Assembly (NCBI RefSeq): GCF_022163125.1
Contig: NZ_CP091881.1
Coordinates: forward strand, 2,356,001 to 2,420,000
Direction: 5' to 3'
From: Paenibacillus sp. HWE-109
GTDB lineage: Bacteria; Bacillota; Bacilli; Paenibacillales; NBRC-103111
DNA: 64,000 bases
The position numbers and the translations under genes were made by a program. The notes beneath the pieces are model-generated. The model saw nothing but the letters and a program-made list of their open reading frames with translations. It searched no databases and was not told the origin of the DNA. How positions within the stretch are numbered: the stretch's first letter is position 1; every line of letters starts with the position of its first letter. Shown here in pieces: positions 51,867-60,225 of the stretch.

Positions 51867-52079
51867 GATGAAGCTCCTCTCAAGTCTGATTGGGCAATGA
51901 GGCTCAATCAGTCAAGGCGGGGCTCGTGATGAATGATCTGCTAGATCTTAACAGGGCGGGCGTGCGAAATTAGTCATAGGACAGACTCCTTTTTTCACGT
52001 AAGCTGTGTTATTATGCTCATCATAAGATATGAGAAGTGACAGGTCAATTGATATCTGATCAGAGTGGTGGTGGCGTGT

Positions 52080-53027
52080 TTGAACAAAACAGATCGACTG
52101 CTGGCCATCGTCCTTGAATTACAGCGCAATGGTACAATGCGTGCTGAGGATTTGGCAGCGACTTTCGAAACCAGCCGAAGAACGATCTATCGAGATATCC
52201 AGGCGTTGAGTGAAGCAGGGGTACCGATTGTCGGTTCTACAGGAATTGGTTATTCATTAATGGAAGGATATTTTTTGCCGCCGCTAAGTTTCACGATAGA
52301 AGAGGCGGTTGCACTGCTGATTGGCACTGATTTTGTTGAAACCAAGTTTGATTCTCGTTATCGAGCAACCGCGCACACCTCGCAAGCGAAAATAGAAGCT
52401 ATTCTGCCTGAGAAGGTGCTTGATGAGGTACGGCGAATTCGAGCAATAACGAAAGTGGCAGACCCCAATGAAATTAGAATTAGCCGAATGGAGAAAGAGT
52501 ACTTAGTTCAGCTTCGTCAAGCGATCTTACAGATGACCAAAGTGGAGTTTCGTTATGCCAAAAAAAGCCGATATGGTGAAGATGTTGAACCAACTCGCCG
52601 CAGAGTTGCACCCTATGGCCTCATTCTTATTAATGGGTATTGGGTATTAATCGCAGCTTGTGAATTGCGCGATGCCATCCGGCATTTTCGCCTCTCACGC
52701 ATGTCGGATCTTCATGAGACGGGCGAAGTCTACGAAGTTCCCGCTGAGTTTAATCTGAAGGATTATAGCCCGGCTGATGACCGGCATCTGCTCATTCGCG
52801 TTCATACGAATGTGCGATTGGCAGAGCAAATCAAAGAATCGAACAACTTTTATTTGGAAGACATACAGGTTGAAGAGAGGGGATTAATTGTAACTTTTCG
52901 TGTCCGACAGATCGAAGATATCCTGCACTGGGTCCTCAGTTGGGGATCAGATGTAGTTGTACTGGAACCTGATCAGCTTCGCCAACGTGTTCGCGAAGAA
53001 CTGGAAAATACGTTGAAACGCTACTGA
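52080..53027 (+). CDS. WYL-domain transcriptional regulator (YafY-like)
   Basis: A 315-aa regulator. Residues ~3-60 form an HTH_11-type winged helix (LNKTDRLLAIVLELQRNGTM, TSRRTIYRDIQALSEAGVPI). A WYL domain follows, with ligand-binding-type residues (TRRRVAPYGLILINGYWVLI), and a WCX-like C-terminal extension. The ligand is unknown. The start is uncertain: TTG at 52080 gives the usual MNKTDRLL beginning, GTG codons lie at 52065-52071, and the ribosome binding site is weak. A terminator overlaps the stop. Confidence 0.82.
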   Translation: MNKTDRLLAIVLELQRNGTMRAEDLAATFETSRRTIYRDIQALSEAGVPIVGSTGIGYSLMEGYFLPPLSFTIEEAVALLIGTDFVETKFDSRYRATAHTSQAKIEAILPEKVLDEVRRIRAITKVADPNEIRISRMEKEYLVQLRQAILQMTKVEFRYAKKSRYGEDVEPTRRRVAPYGLILINGYWVLIAACELRDAIRHFRLSRMSDLHETGEVYEVPAEFNLKDYSPADDRHLLIRVHTNVRLAEQIKESNNFYLEDIQVEERGLIVTFRVRQIEDILHWVLSWGSDVVVLEPDQLRQRVREELENTLKRY

Positions 53028-53051
53028 CATACTGTTGTCAGTAGCGTTTTT
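53017..53051 (+). terminator. Terminator overlapping the WYL gene stop codon
   Basis: A 13-bp stem AACGCTACTGACA/TGTCAGTAGCGTT with a 6-nt loop and TTTTT. The TGA stop lies inside the left arm. Confidence 0.85.
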
Positions 53052-53094
53052 GTATGATTAGGCTACCAAACGAAAGAGGAGCTGTATATCCCTG

Positions 53095-53622
53095 ATGAAT
53101 ACGATGCAAACACTGAAAAATCTTGAAGAAGTAACCCGTGTATATGAGCAAGAATTACATGATTTTAATATGGCCCAGCTGACACAGAAACCGAGTGAGG
53201 ATGAATGGTCGATTGGTCAAGTATATGTACATTTGATTCAAACCGCACTTTATATGCAAATTCGAAACATTGAGACTTGTCTCGCGGCAAATGAAGAGAA
53301 GCCCAATTTTGAAAAAACAGCAGCAGGAAGTGCTGTTTTTGAACTCGGCAGCTTTCCGCCAACTAAGATTCATGTGCCGCCTTCTCCGCAGTACACACCC
53401 TCGCAACCAGTCGATAAGGAACAGATCGTTACAGGCTTGCAAACAGTCATTGCTAAAATGCAGGTTATTCAAGCTCAACTCGATGTAAATTCTTCCAAAT
53501 ATACCGCTGCACATCCGAGATTAGGTGACTTGAACGCCAAAGAGTGGTTTCAGTTGATCGAGATGCACTTCCGTCATCACCGTCTGCAGGTTAATCGGTT
53601 AAAAGAAAGTTTAGCCAGATAA
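53095..53622 (+). CDS. DinB family protein
   Basis: A 175-aa four-helix-bundle protein of the DinB/YfiT-like superfamily. The three metal-binding histidines are probably in YVHLIQTAL (first) and MHFRHHRLQVNRL (others). Many relatives are thiol transferases or damage-induced proteins of unknown role. GAGGAG lies upstream, but spacing to ATG 53095 is long; ATG 53104 is a possible alternative. It is separated from the WYL gene by a terminator. Confidence 0.78.
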   Translation: MNTMQTLKNLEEVTRVYEQELHDFNMAQLTQKPSEDEWSIGQVYVHLIQTALYMQIRNIETCLAANEEKPNFEKTAAGSAVFELGSFPPTKIHVPPSPQYTPSQPVDKEQIVTGLQTVIAKMQVIQAQLDVNSSKYTAAHPRLGDLNAKEWFQLIEMHFRHHRLQVNRLKESLAR

Positions 53623-53753
53623 GCACGTTCTGTGGTCTTATTTCATTAAGTGTCACATGATTTAGCGGAATAAGATCATCTAGCTTGCCTATTCATCCTA
53701 ATCGGATCCCCGATCTCATTCCCGATCTCATTCCGATCTCATAATTCTAGGTG

Positions 53754-53777
53754 ACCTAGCCGTAGGCTAGGTTTTTT
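53754..53777 (+). terminator. Terminator hairpin just before the group II intron remnant
   Basis: A perfect 8-bp stem ACCTAGCC/GGCTAGGT with a 3-nt loop followed by TTTTT. The intron begins within ~6 bp of the T-run. Confidence 0.8.
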
Positions 53778-53782
53778 GAATA

Positions 53783-54330
53783 GCGCGCCTAGCCAAACTA
53801 GGCACAACTAATTGATGAAAGTTCAATCGAGGTAAGAGCCAAGTCGCCTCGTAGCTGGCAGGCAACTGGTGGAGAGATCCTAAAGCCGAAGCCCTGTGAC
53901 AAAGTATCCCTGCATGGGGAGCGAGGCATAACAGCAGGTCGTAACATGAAGTGAATCCTGCCGCGTTATCCTCTCTCGCACGCCGAACCACGAAACCGAC
54001 TATTCTGGACAATGAACAGAATGGTTGAAGAACTCAATCCGAAAATTCAGGGATGGAGAAACTACTACGGGATAGACTCCTTTGCCGATTTATTTCTGAA
54101 TAAAATCGACTGGTACATTCGAAAAAGACTGATACTGTTTTGAAACAAGAACTGCAATCGTCGTATGAAGCACAGCAATTCCAGATTAGCGGGCATTGTT
54201 GCTCTGCAATCTGGGCTGAAGAAGCTTGTAGGTTAGGAAAGTACCGTAAAGCGGAAAAAAGAAGAACAACGGAAAGCCGGATGAGGGGAAACCTCACGTC
54301 AGGTTTGATGCAAGGGGAGCTGGAAAAACG
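53783..54330 (+). mobile_element. Internally deleted group II intron
   Basis: Starts near GCGCGCC (compare the GUGCG 5' ends of these introns). A ribozyme domain I-like segment with GCCAAGTCGCCTCGTAGCTG and AACAGCAGGTCGTAACATGA follows. A short maturase remnant comes next, and the 3' end holds a domain V-like hairpin: AGCCGGATGAGG, GGAAA-type loop, CCTCACGTCAGGTTT (about 54273-54307), with the catalytic AGC triad. Most of the reverse-transcriptase gene is missing, so the intron cannot move by itself. Insertion directly behind a terminator is a habit known for group IIC introns; the subclass is uncertain here. Confidence 0.78.
54011..54142 (+). pseudogene. C-terminal remnant of the group II intron reverse transcriptase/maturase
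   Basis: Translation from ATG at about 54011 gives MNRMVEELNPKIQGWRNYYG and, further on, KIDWYIRKRLILF followed by a stop. This is the start of the maturase (X) region that is conserved in intron-encoded proteins (LNPxIRGWxNYY). All seven reverse-transcriptase blocks upstream are absent, and the region after the stop is degenerate. Not functional. Confidence 0.75.
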
Positions 54331-55293
54331 TCAAGCCCGCGATACTAGCAAAATATGTCATGATAACGAGTTTGAGGGAACTACAGGGCGCTATAATTCT
54401 GAAAACGGCTATATTTCAAGCCAGAAGGAACTACGATCCGCTATTCCACCATTTCCCGGTTGGAATCAGCAGTTTCCGCTTAAATAGCGGATCTCAGTTC
54501 CCTTTCATGCTACGTTTACCCCATTTCCTGCTATATAGCGGATCATAGTTCCTTTTCACACGACGCTCTCTGTCATTGCAAAGCCCAAAGGGAACTACGA
54601 TCCGCTAGTTTGTTGAAAATGAGGGAAAACCTCACGTCCGGTTTGATGCAGAGGGAGCTGGGAAAACGTCAAGCCCGCGATACTAGCAAAATGTGTCAGG
54701 ATAGCGAGTCTGAGGGAACTACAGGGCGCTATAATTCTGAAAACGGCTATATTTCAAGCCAGAAGGAACTACGATCCGCTATTCCACCATTTCCCGGTTG
54801 GAATCAGCAGGTTCCGCTTAAATAGCGGATCTCAGTTCCCTTTCATGCTGCGTTTACCCCAGTTCCTGCCATATAGCGGATCATAGTTCCTTTTCACACG
54901 GCGCTCTCTGTCATTGCAAAGCCCAAAGGGAACTACGATCCGCTAGTTTGTTGAAAATGAGGGAAAACCTCACGTCCGGTTTGATGCAGAGGGAGCTGGA
55001 AAAACGTCAAGCCGCGATTCTAGCAAAATATGTCATGATAGCGATCCAGAGGGCACTACAGGGCGCTATAATGCTGAAAACGGCTATATTTCAAGCCAGA
55101 AGGAACTACGATCCGCTATTCCACCATTTCCCGGTTGGAATCAGCAGTTTCCGCTTAAATAGCGGATCTCAGTTCCCTTTCATGCTACGTTTACCCCATT
55201 TCCTGCTATATAGCGGATCATAGTTCCTTTTCACACGACGCTCTCAGTCATTGCAAAGCCCAAAGGGAACTACATCCGCTAGTTTGTTGAAAA
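54281..55293 (+). repeat. Three tandem 338-bp units, each beginning with a group II intron 3' end
   Basis: Units start at 54281, 54619 and 54957, so the period is exactly 338 bp; the third ends near 55293. Copies differ by only scattered bases. Each unit opens with intron domain V/VI sequence (ATGAGGGAAAACCTCACGTC in copies 2 and 3), continues into ACGTCAAGCCCGCGA and then has five arms of the repeat family: forward GGGAACTACAGGGCGCTAT, GGAACTACGATCCGCTATT and GGGAACTACGATCCGCTAG, reverse AAATAGCGGATCTCAGTTCC and TATAGCGGATCATAGTTCC. Copies 2 and 3 lack the AGCCGG 5' strand of domain V. Open frames through the units are repeat-derived. Confidence 0.9.
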
Positions 55294-55371
55294 CCGTTAT
55301 GAAGACGCTCATCTCTTAGGGTGGCAAAGCCGCTTTTCTTAGTGTCCACTCCGTGGCAGTCAAGCGAAGCT
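55294..55371 (+). repeat. Tail of the long repeat
   Basis: CGTTATGAAGACGCTCATCT and GGTGGCAAAGCCGCTTTTCTT match the end of the solitary copy at 3.9 kb. The hairpin GCGGC/GCCGC-like followed by TTTTC may act as a terminator near the SDR gene's 3' end. Confidence 0.65.
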
Positions 55372-56085
55372 TTACGTGAGCACATGCCCGCCTTCCACAT
55401 GAAGCACTGTGCCTGTTACAAAGCTGTTCTGGATTAGATAAATCAAGCTTAATGCTACATCCTCCGGTTGCCCCACACGCTGTACAGGCAGCTTATTGGC
55501 AATGGTTGAGTAGAAGTTAGCCCGCGCCTCTTCGGGCATTTGACTGCGTGAAGGCGTATCAATGATCCCTGGTGAAACGACATTGACACGGAGTGGCGCA
55601 AGCTCCAGGGCTAATGTCTGGCCAAGATTCGCGATGGCTGCATTGACGGCGCCAAGCACGGAGGAACCGATCATCGATTTGTAGGCGACTACACCTGAGA
55701 ATAGCGTTATTGAACCATTAGGCAAGATGTTCGGAGCACCGTATTTGGCGGCATAGTATTGCCCCCAGAATTTGCTCTCAAACAACTGGCGGGCTTTGGC
55801 TGTCTCTGTGTGAAGAAAGGGGCCGCCAGATGTTTCTGCCGCACTCACGATTAAGTGGTTGAACGTGCCGACTTTTTCGAAAAAAGCTTGTACCTCCAGT
55901 TCGTTGGTTGTATCGAGGGGATAGGCGGATGCTTGCTTGCCCAGTTGTGCCAGTGCCTGTTGCAGCTTGATCTCGGAACGACTGGCAATGATGACCTCCG
56001 CACCTTGGGCAATCAACCGTTTTGCCGCCGCTAATCCAATGCCGGAGCTTCCTCCGATAAGAACGATTTTTTGATTTTGAAACAT
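55372..56085 (-). CDS. Short-chain dehydrogenase/reductase (SDR)
   Basis: A 237-aa NAD(P)-dependent oxidoreductase. The N-terminal nucleotide-binding motif is VLIGGSSGIGLAAAKRL. The usual YxxxK catalytic motif is altered: the expected region reads GVVAYKSMIGSSVLGAVNAA, with no Tyr four residues before a Lys, so the chemistry may differ. NVVSPGIIDTPSR follows. TAGGAGGAA precedes the ATG. The gene is divergent from an HxlR regulator and probably controlled by it, an arrangement common for HxlR-redox gene pairs. Confidence 0.88.
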   Translation of the reverse strand: MFQNQKIVLIGGSSGIGLAAAKRLIAQGAEVIIASRSEIKLQQALAQLGKQASAYPLDTTNELEVQAFFEKVGTFNHLIVSAAETSGGPFLHTETAKARQLFESKFWGQYYAAKYGAPNILPNGSITLFSGVVAYKSMIGSSVLGAVNAAIANLGQTLALELAPLRVNVVSPGIIDTPSRSQMPEEARANFYSTIANKLPVQRVGQPEDVALSLIYLIQNSFVTGTVLHVEGGHVLT

Positions 56086-56133
56086 ATAAGTTCCTCCTAG
56101 TCGTGTATTTCATGTTATTATAAACACACTAAC

Positions 56134-56154
56134 TTCATTAAGGGAAGTAATGAA
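56134..56154. promoter_or_regulatory. Candidate HxlR operator
   Basis: A perfect inverted repeat TTCATTA-N7-TAATGAA midway between the divergent SDR and HxlR genes. Position and symmetry fit a dimeric winged-helix regulator. Confidence 0.6.
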
Positions 56155-56232
56155 AATAAATACATATAGTTTCCCAAAAGATACTATTGTGATATGATTC
56201 AGGAAATGACGGGGAAATAGGAGGACACAGAG

Positions 56233-56571
56233 ATGAACAACAAGGAGCAAATACAACTAACCAAAGGAACCCCTGGTGTGATGTGCCCAATTGCCAAAAC
56301 GATTGATTTAATTGGAACTAAGTGGACGTTCTTAATTATTCGTGATTTGCTGATTGAGGGGACCTTGCGTTTCAGTGATCTGATGCGATCTATGGACGGA
56401 ATCAGTCCCAAGACGCTCTCACTTCGACTGCGGGAATTAGAGCATAATGGTGTTGTCAGTCGCAAGGTTTATCCCGAGGTACCGCCGCGTGTCGAATATA
56501 CGCTTACCGACAAAGGAAGAAATTTGGAAGGTATTTTTATTGAACTGAAACGTTTTGGCTTGCATTTATAA
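56233..56571 (+). CDS. HxlR family transcriptional regulator
   Basis: A 112-aa winged-helix protein. CPIAKTIDLIGTKWTFLIIR with the Cys near residue 19 is the HxlR signature (C-P-x3-x3-GGKW-like), followed by LRFSDLMRSMDGISPKTLSL and a wing VEYTLTDKGR. The Cys is often a redox or electrophile sensor in this family. It probably represses or activates the divergent SDR gene. AGGAGGACA precedes the ATG. The downstream GNAT gene begins 14 bp after its stop, so the two may be co-transcribed. Confidence 0.9.
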   Translation: MNNKEQIQLTKGTPGVMCPIAKTIDLIGTKWTFLIIRDLLIEGTLRFSDLMRSMDGISPKTLSLRLRELEHNGVVSRKVYPEVPPRVEYTLTDKGRNLEGIFIELKRFGLHL

Positions 56572-56585
56572 GAGGGGGAGTAGGA

Positions 56586-57122
56586 ATGAACGATTTATCA
56601 ACATCGAAGCCTGTTTTCGGTGTGCGCATCGAGCCGTGGGCGGAATCGGATCTACCTTTGCTAGTTCGGCTGAATATCCCTGAAATGCTGGACCATTTGG
56701 GAGGAACTGAAACGGAAGATCAGGTGCATAATCGCCATAAGCGTTACAAGGAGCTAAAGGCAAATGGTAAAGGATGCATGTTTAGCATCATTCTGCTGCC
56801 TGAAAACATAGCCGTCGGCAATGTCGGTTTTTGGGAAACGGAATGGCAAGGGGAACCAATCTACGAAATGGGGTGGGGAGTGTTGCCTCCCTACCAAGGT
56901 CAAGGTATTGCTGCCATAGCGACAGCTGCTGCTATTTCTACCGCCAAAGATGCGAATAAACATCGGTTCTTACATGCTTTTCCGGCCGTTGATAACCCTG
57001 CTTCCAATGCCATTTGCCGCAAATTAGAGATGGAATGGGTCGCTGAATGTTCGTTCGAGTACCCGCCGGGGACTTTTATGCGATGCAATGATTGGCGTTT
57101 TAAGTTAAATGATAAGGAATAA
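56586..57122 (+). CDS. GNAT family N-acetyltransferase
   Basis: A 178-aa enzyme of the RimJ/RimL-like acetyltransferase type. VGNVGFWETEWQGEPIYEMG and LPPYQGQGIAAIATAAAIST form the acetyl-CoA binding core (motif A, Q-x-x-G-x-G/A), and NPASNAICRKLEMEWVAE is the conserved helix 4 region. The substrate is unknown. GAGGGGGAG precedes the ATG. A terminator follows, so it ends the HxlR operon. Confidence 0.88.
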   Translation: MNDLSTSKPVFGVRIEPWAESDLPLLVRLNIPEMLDHLGGTETEDQVHNRHKRYKELKANGKGCMFSIILLPENIAVGNVGFWETEWQGEPIYEMGWGVLPPYQGQGIAAIATAAAISTAKDANKHRFLHAFPAVDNPASNAICRKLEMEWVAECSFEYPPGTFMRCNDWRFKLNDKE

Positions 57123-57521
57123 AGTGGAAGATTAACTTACATAGCAAATAGGCAAGTAAGAACCTTACGCATTTTTGGGTTCTTTTTTTGCGTTTTTCTT
57201 AATTTTTTGCAAAAAAATGTATGCGACAAAAGAATGAATTCTTATCTGGTGCTTATCTCCTTTTCCAAATACAGTTCGTATCTTAAGTAGGTCGAAGTGT
57301 TCAAAATGACTAGCCCTTAGTGCCTGAAATTAAGCATTTTCCAATTTTTGAGACAGAAAAATACATTTTATACGAAGTCTATAGGAATAAGTCAGGCAGA
57401 CGATTGTAAAAATTTTACTGTTTTGTTGCCTATAAACTTGGGTATTGTTGAGGAAGCGAGATGTATACGAAGGGATACGTCTGTAAATATTTAAATATCA
57501 GGTGAGGGATGGGTTATTCCT
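57123..57521. other. Intergenic region before the exopolysaccharide block
   Basis: About 400 bp. It begins with a weak terminator AAGAACC/GGTTCTT and T-run (57158-57190). The rest is AT-rich without a supported reading frame or a riboswitch I can recognise; promoters for the sensor kinase gene must lie here. Confidence 0.5.
57158..57190 (+). terminator. Terminator of the HxlR-GNAT operon
   Basis: A 7-bp stem AAGAACC/GGTTCTT with a long loop followed by a run of T. Confidence 0.65.
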
Positions 57522-59183
57522 ATGAGAAGATTGTTCTCAGGTGAAGGTAGAGTCTTTTACTTGTATCGTTATATTACGTTAGCCGTGACATCGTTAGTTT
57601 ATGCCATTGAGGATCGAGGCCCTCCGATGGGCGTGAAGATCTGTATTATTCTCTCTTTATTTTTATTCGCCAAATGGATTACAGACATGTATACCAAAAG
57701 CAGACAAGCTTCGCAGGTGATCAAAATAACTGTGGGCTTGGAAATGGCCGGTATGATGATTCTGCATCTGCTCAGCGGCGGCATGGAAAGTCCATTCCTA
57801 TGGTGTGTATTCAATCCAGCTTGGATGGCTGCCAGTTATCTATCCTCGGTGTATTGCTGGTGTATGATGATCAGTTATTTTTTAGTCATCACCGCGTTTT
57901 CCTACTTCTTCGTTAACGGAAATCACGAGACCCTAGGTCAAATATTGTTGAATGACAATCATTTTTATCTCGTGCTGCTGTTCATGACCTTATCCATTCA
58001 ACTGCTGGTCGGCGTGAAAACCAGACTGGAAATTGCCAATGCAAGATCGACCGAAACGATGGAGCACATGAAGTCGCTTTATCAAATCGTAGAGGCAGCG
58101 ACGCATAGCGAATCCGAAAATTTGAAAATGATTTTCGCCGAATTCGCGCTCAAGCTGACAAGATTGAAAATGGCCTTCTTCTGGGATGTCAATGGACAAG
58201 AACGTGACGAGCGACTTATTACGCAAGGAATTACACCGCAAGGACTTGAAGCTGCGCTCAGCGCGGCTATTGAAGACAATGTAGCAGAACTAAGACAACT
58301 CGACAGTTGTATGGTGATGACGATGCCGGAACAAGGTGAATTTCTGGTGATTCCGATTAAATCCTCAACCCGGTTCTGGGGTGTGATGGGGGTGAAAATT
58401 GAGCGCTCCAGTTACGAAGAAGGCAGGCATTGGTTCGTTAAGCAGCTATATTTCCTGTCCGAGCTGTGTGCTGTCATCCTGGAAAGACACCAGTTGGAGC
58501 GGATTGAGAATCAATTAATGATCATTGAGGAACAGAACCGGATTGCGGACGAGATGCATGACAGTGTCTCGCAATATATGTTTGGCATCGTGTATGCGGT
58601 GCATTCGTTGAACCGCAAATGGGGAGACATTACGGCAGAGCAGATCAAAGAGCAGCTCCAGGTCATTCAAGAATCCTCTGTTGCGGCTTCCCAAGAGCTA
58701 CGTTCAACGATCTATAGTTTGAGCTCCAGGAAAAATGGCGGTAATTTCTGGATAACAACGGTCAAATCACATCTGGACAGTTTGTCTAAATTGCATGCGG
58801 TCAAAGTTAGTCTGAAAGTGACTGGCGACGACCATGGACTGCCCCTTAATTATCAAAAGGCGTTGTTCCGCATTATTTCGGAGGCAACAGGCAATGCGAT
58901 TCGTCATGGCAGCAGTTCTCAAATTTATGTGGAGTTGAGCATGAAACTTAGTGGGATCCACTTATCTGTGCTGGATAACGGGCGTGGCTTCTCCGTCACT
59001 GAAAGGTTGTCCGACCCGTTATCATCGGGTCTTGGTGTCAACAATATGAAATTGCTAGTCCATGCATTGGGCGGAACAATCGTCATTACCAGCAACGAAG
59101 GCAAAGGTACGCATATTCAAGTAGAGTTACCCATTCAACATCACGAGCAGAAGGTACCGGATGAGCTTCAAGCGATGGGCTAA
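57522..59183 (+). CDS. NarL/DegS-type sensor histidine kinase
   Basis: A 553-aa protein. The first ~165 residues hold about five to six transmembrane helices without a clear outside domain, which suggests sensing in or near the membrane. A GAF-like region follows (about 185-325), then a HisKA_3 domain with the phospho-acceptor His346 (RIADEMHDSVSQYMFG) and an HATPase_c domain (SEATGNAIRHGSSS, LDNGRGFS, GLGVNNMKLL). The response regulator gene starts 39 bp downstream. The pair precedes exopolysaccharide genes and probably controls them. Confidence 0.92.
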   Translation: MRRLFSGEGRVFYLYRYITLAVTSLVYAIEDRGPPMGVKICIILSLFLFAKWITDMYTKSRQASQVIKITVGLEMAGMMILHLLSGGMESPFLWCVFNPAWMAASYLSSVYCWCMMISYFLVITAFSYFFVNGNHETLGQILLNDNHFYLVLLFMTLSIQLLVGVKTRLEIANARSTETMEHMKSLYQIVEAATHSESENLKMIFAEFALKLTRLKMAFFWDVNGQERDERLITQGITPQGLEAALSAAIEDNVAELRQLDSCMVMTMPEQGEFLVIPIKSSTRFWGVMGVKIERSSYEEGRHWFVKQLYFLSELCAVILERHQLERIENQLMIIEEQNRIADEMHDSVSQYMFGIVYAVHSLNRKWGDITAEQIKEQLQVIQESSVAASQELRSTIYSLSSRKNGGNFWITTVKSHLDSLSKLHAVKVSLKVTGDDHGLPLNYQKALFRIISEATGNAIRHGSSSQIYVELSMKLSGIHLSVLDNGRGFSVTERLSDPLSSGLGVNNMKLLVHALGGTIVITSNEGKGTHIQVELPIQHHEQKVPDELQAMG

Positions 59184-59222
59184 ACCAAGTAAACCCCCAT
59201 TCTAACGAAAGCAGGTGTTACT

Positions 59223-59843
59223 GTGAAAGTCATTATCGTAGATGATCACCCATTAGTGCGCAAAGGATTATCAGCCGTATTAAAACTCGAAAATAATGTG
59301 GAAGTTACTGGCGAGGCAGAAACGGTGGAGCAGGCTGTAGACTTAATTGTGCGAACGAAGCCAGATCTGGCAATTGTCGATCTCAAGCTCGGAAATCGCT
59401 CCGGTATTGAAGTGGTTGAACAAATTCGGGATTCATCCTGCCGAAGCATTATTCTTACTTCATCGACTATGGAGCAAGATGTCAGGAGAGCTGAAGCGGC
59501 AGGCGCTGATGGCTATGTGCTGAAAGAAGCGCTGCCGGAAGAATTGCTGCTTGCAATCAAATTGATTTTCAAAGGCAAGAAATATTACGATCCAGGGTTG
59601 ATGGAAATGATGTTCAAGAAAGAAGATGAGGACAGTATCAGCAAGCTTACGCCGAAAGAGCGGGAAGTGTTGATCGGACTCGGGGAAGGGCTGTCCAACC
59701 AAGGGATGGCCAAGAAATTGATGGTTACGGAGTTTACTGTGAAGAAGCATGTCAGTCAAATACTTAATAAATTAAGCGTGAATGACCGTACACAAGCAGC
59801 TTTATTAGCGCAATCCAAAGGGTTGGTCGGCAGTTTTCAGTAG
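59223..59843 (+). CDS. NarL/FixJ-type response regulator
   Basis: A 206-aa regulator beginning at GTG, with CAGGTG upstream. The receiver domain has the acidic pair VDDHP, the phospho-acceptor Asp about 53 (LAIVDLKLG) and Lys about 100 (YVLKEALP). A LuxR-type helix-turn-helix follows (LTPKEREVLIGLGEGLSNQG and FTVKKHVSQILNKLSVNDRT, about 142-200). It is the partner of the adjacent kinase and the best candidate for regulation of the exopolysaccharide operon 380 bp downstream. Confidence 0.93.
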   Translation: MKVIIVDDHPLVRKGLSAVLKLENNVEVTGEAETVEQAVDLIVRTKPDLAIVDLKLGNRSGIEVVEQIRDSSCRSIILTSSTMEQDVRRAEAAGADGYVLKEALPEELLLAIKLIFKGKKYYDPGLMEMMFKKEDEDSISKLTPKEREVLIGLGEGLSNQGMAKKLMVTEFTVKKHVSQILNKLSVNDRTQAALLAQSKGLVGSFQ

Positions 59844-60225
59844 AATACTAAGCTTTTGTGGTCCTAAAGTATACCATCGTTTCGTTACATATAGCCAAAG
59901 GGGTATATACCAAATAGACCCAAAAATCACAATATTGAGTAATATCATAATCACGGGAATTCAGATAAGCTTTAAGTATAACCAAATAATTGACAAAAAG
60001 CGGCATGCTTTCTTCCTTTTGACACGATCCTATGTCTGGGACAGATCAACTGCTGATCCTGTCGAAAGAAAGGGAGGAATGCTCCTCTGAAGGAGTGATT
60101 GATGACAGAGAGTAGGCGAGGGCTAAGAGAAATGAAACGCTTTCATTACACCAATAATAGCTTAGACAAGTTTAAAAATCAATGGAGTTTAACTAGAATT
60201 ACAAACTTTTTTTCGGGAGGGTGTC
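59844..60225. other. Leader region of the exopolysaccharide operon
   Basis: A 382-bp stretch that should carry the operon promoter and leader. A hairpin GACAGATCA/TGATCCTGTC (about 60041-60063) is visible. An open frame at 60102 with GAAGGAG upstream runs into the next gene in another frame; its product (MTESRRGLREMKRFHYTNNS) is not recognisable, and I do not call it. A cre-like TGAAACGCTTTCA at about 60132 is one base short of the consensus. Confidence 0.45.

Noticed and set aside
53708..53743. Short tandem CCGATCTCATT copies after the DinB gene
   Set aside because: Two to three imperfect 11-12-bp copies without further context; likely simple slippage.
54140..55223. Three similar open frames of 71-115 codons on the plus strand
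   Set aside because: They read through the intron end and the tandem units; no proper ribosome binding site, and the similarity is that of the DNA repeat.
54281..55293. CRISPR-like periodic array
   Set aside because: The period is 338 bp with the whole unit conserved; there are no short repeats with unique spacers and no cas genes.
60131..60146. Catabolite-responsive element (cre)
   Set aside because: TGAAACGCTTTCA is palindrome-like but one base shorter than the cre consensus, so CcpA binding is doubtful.
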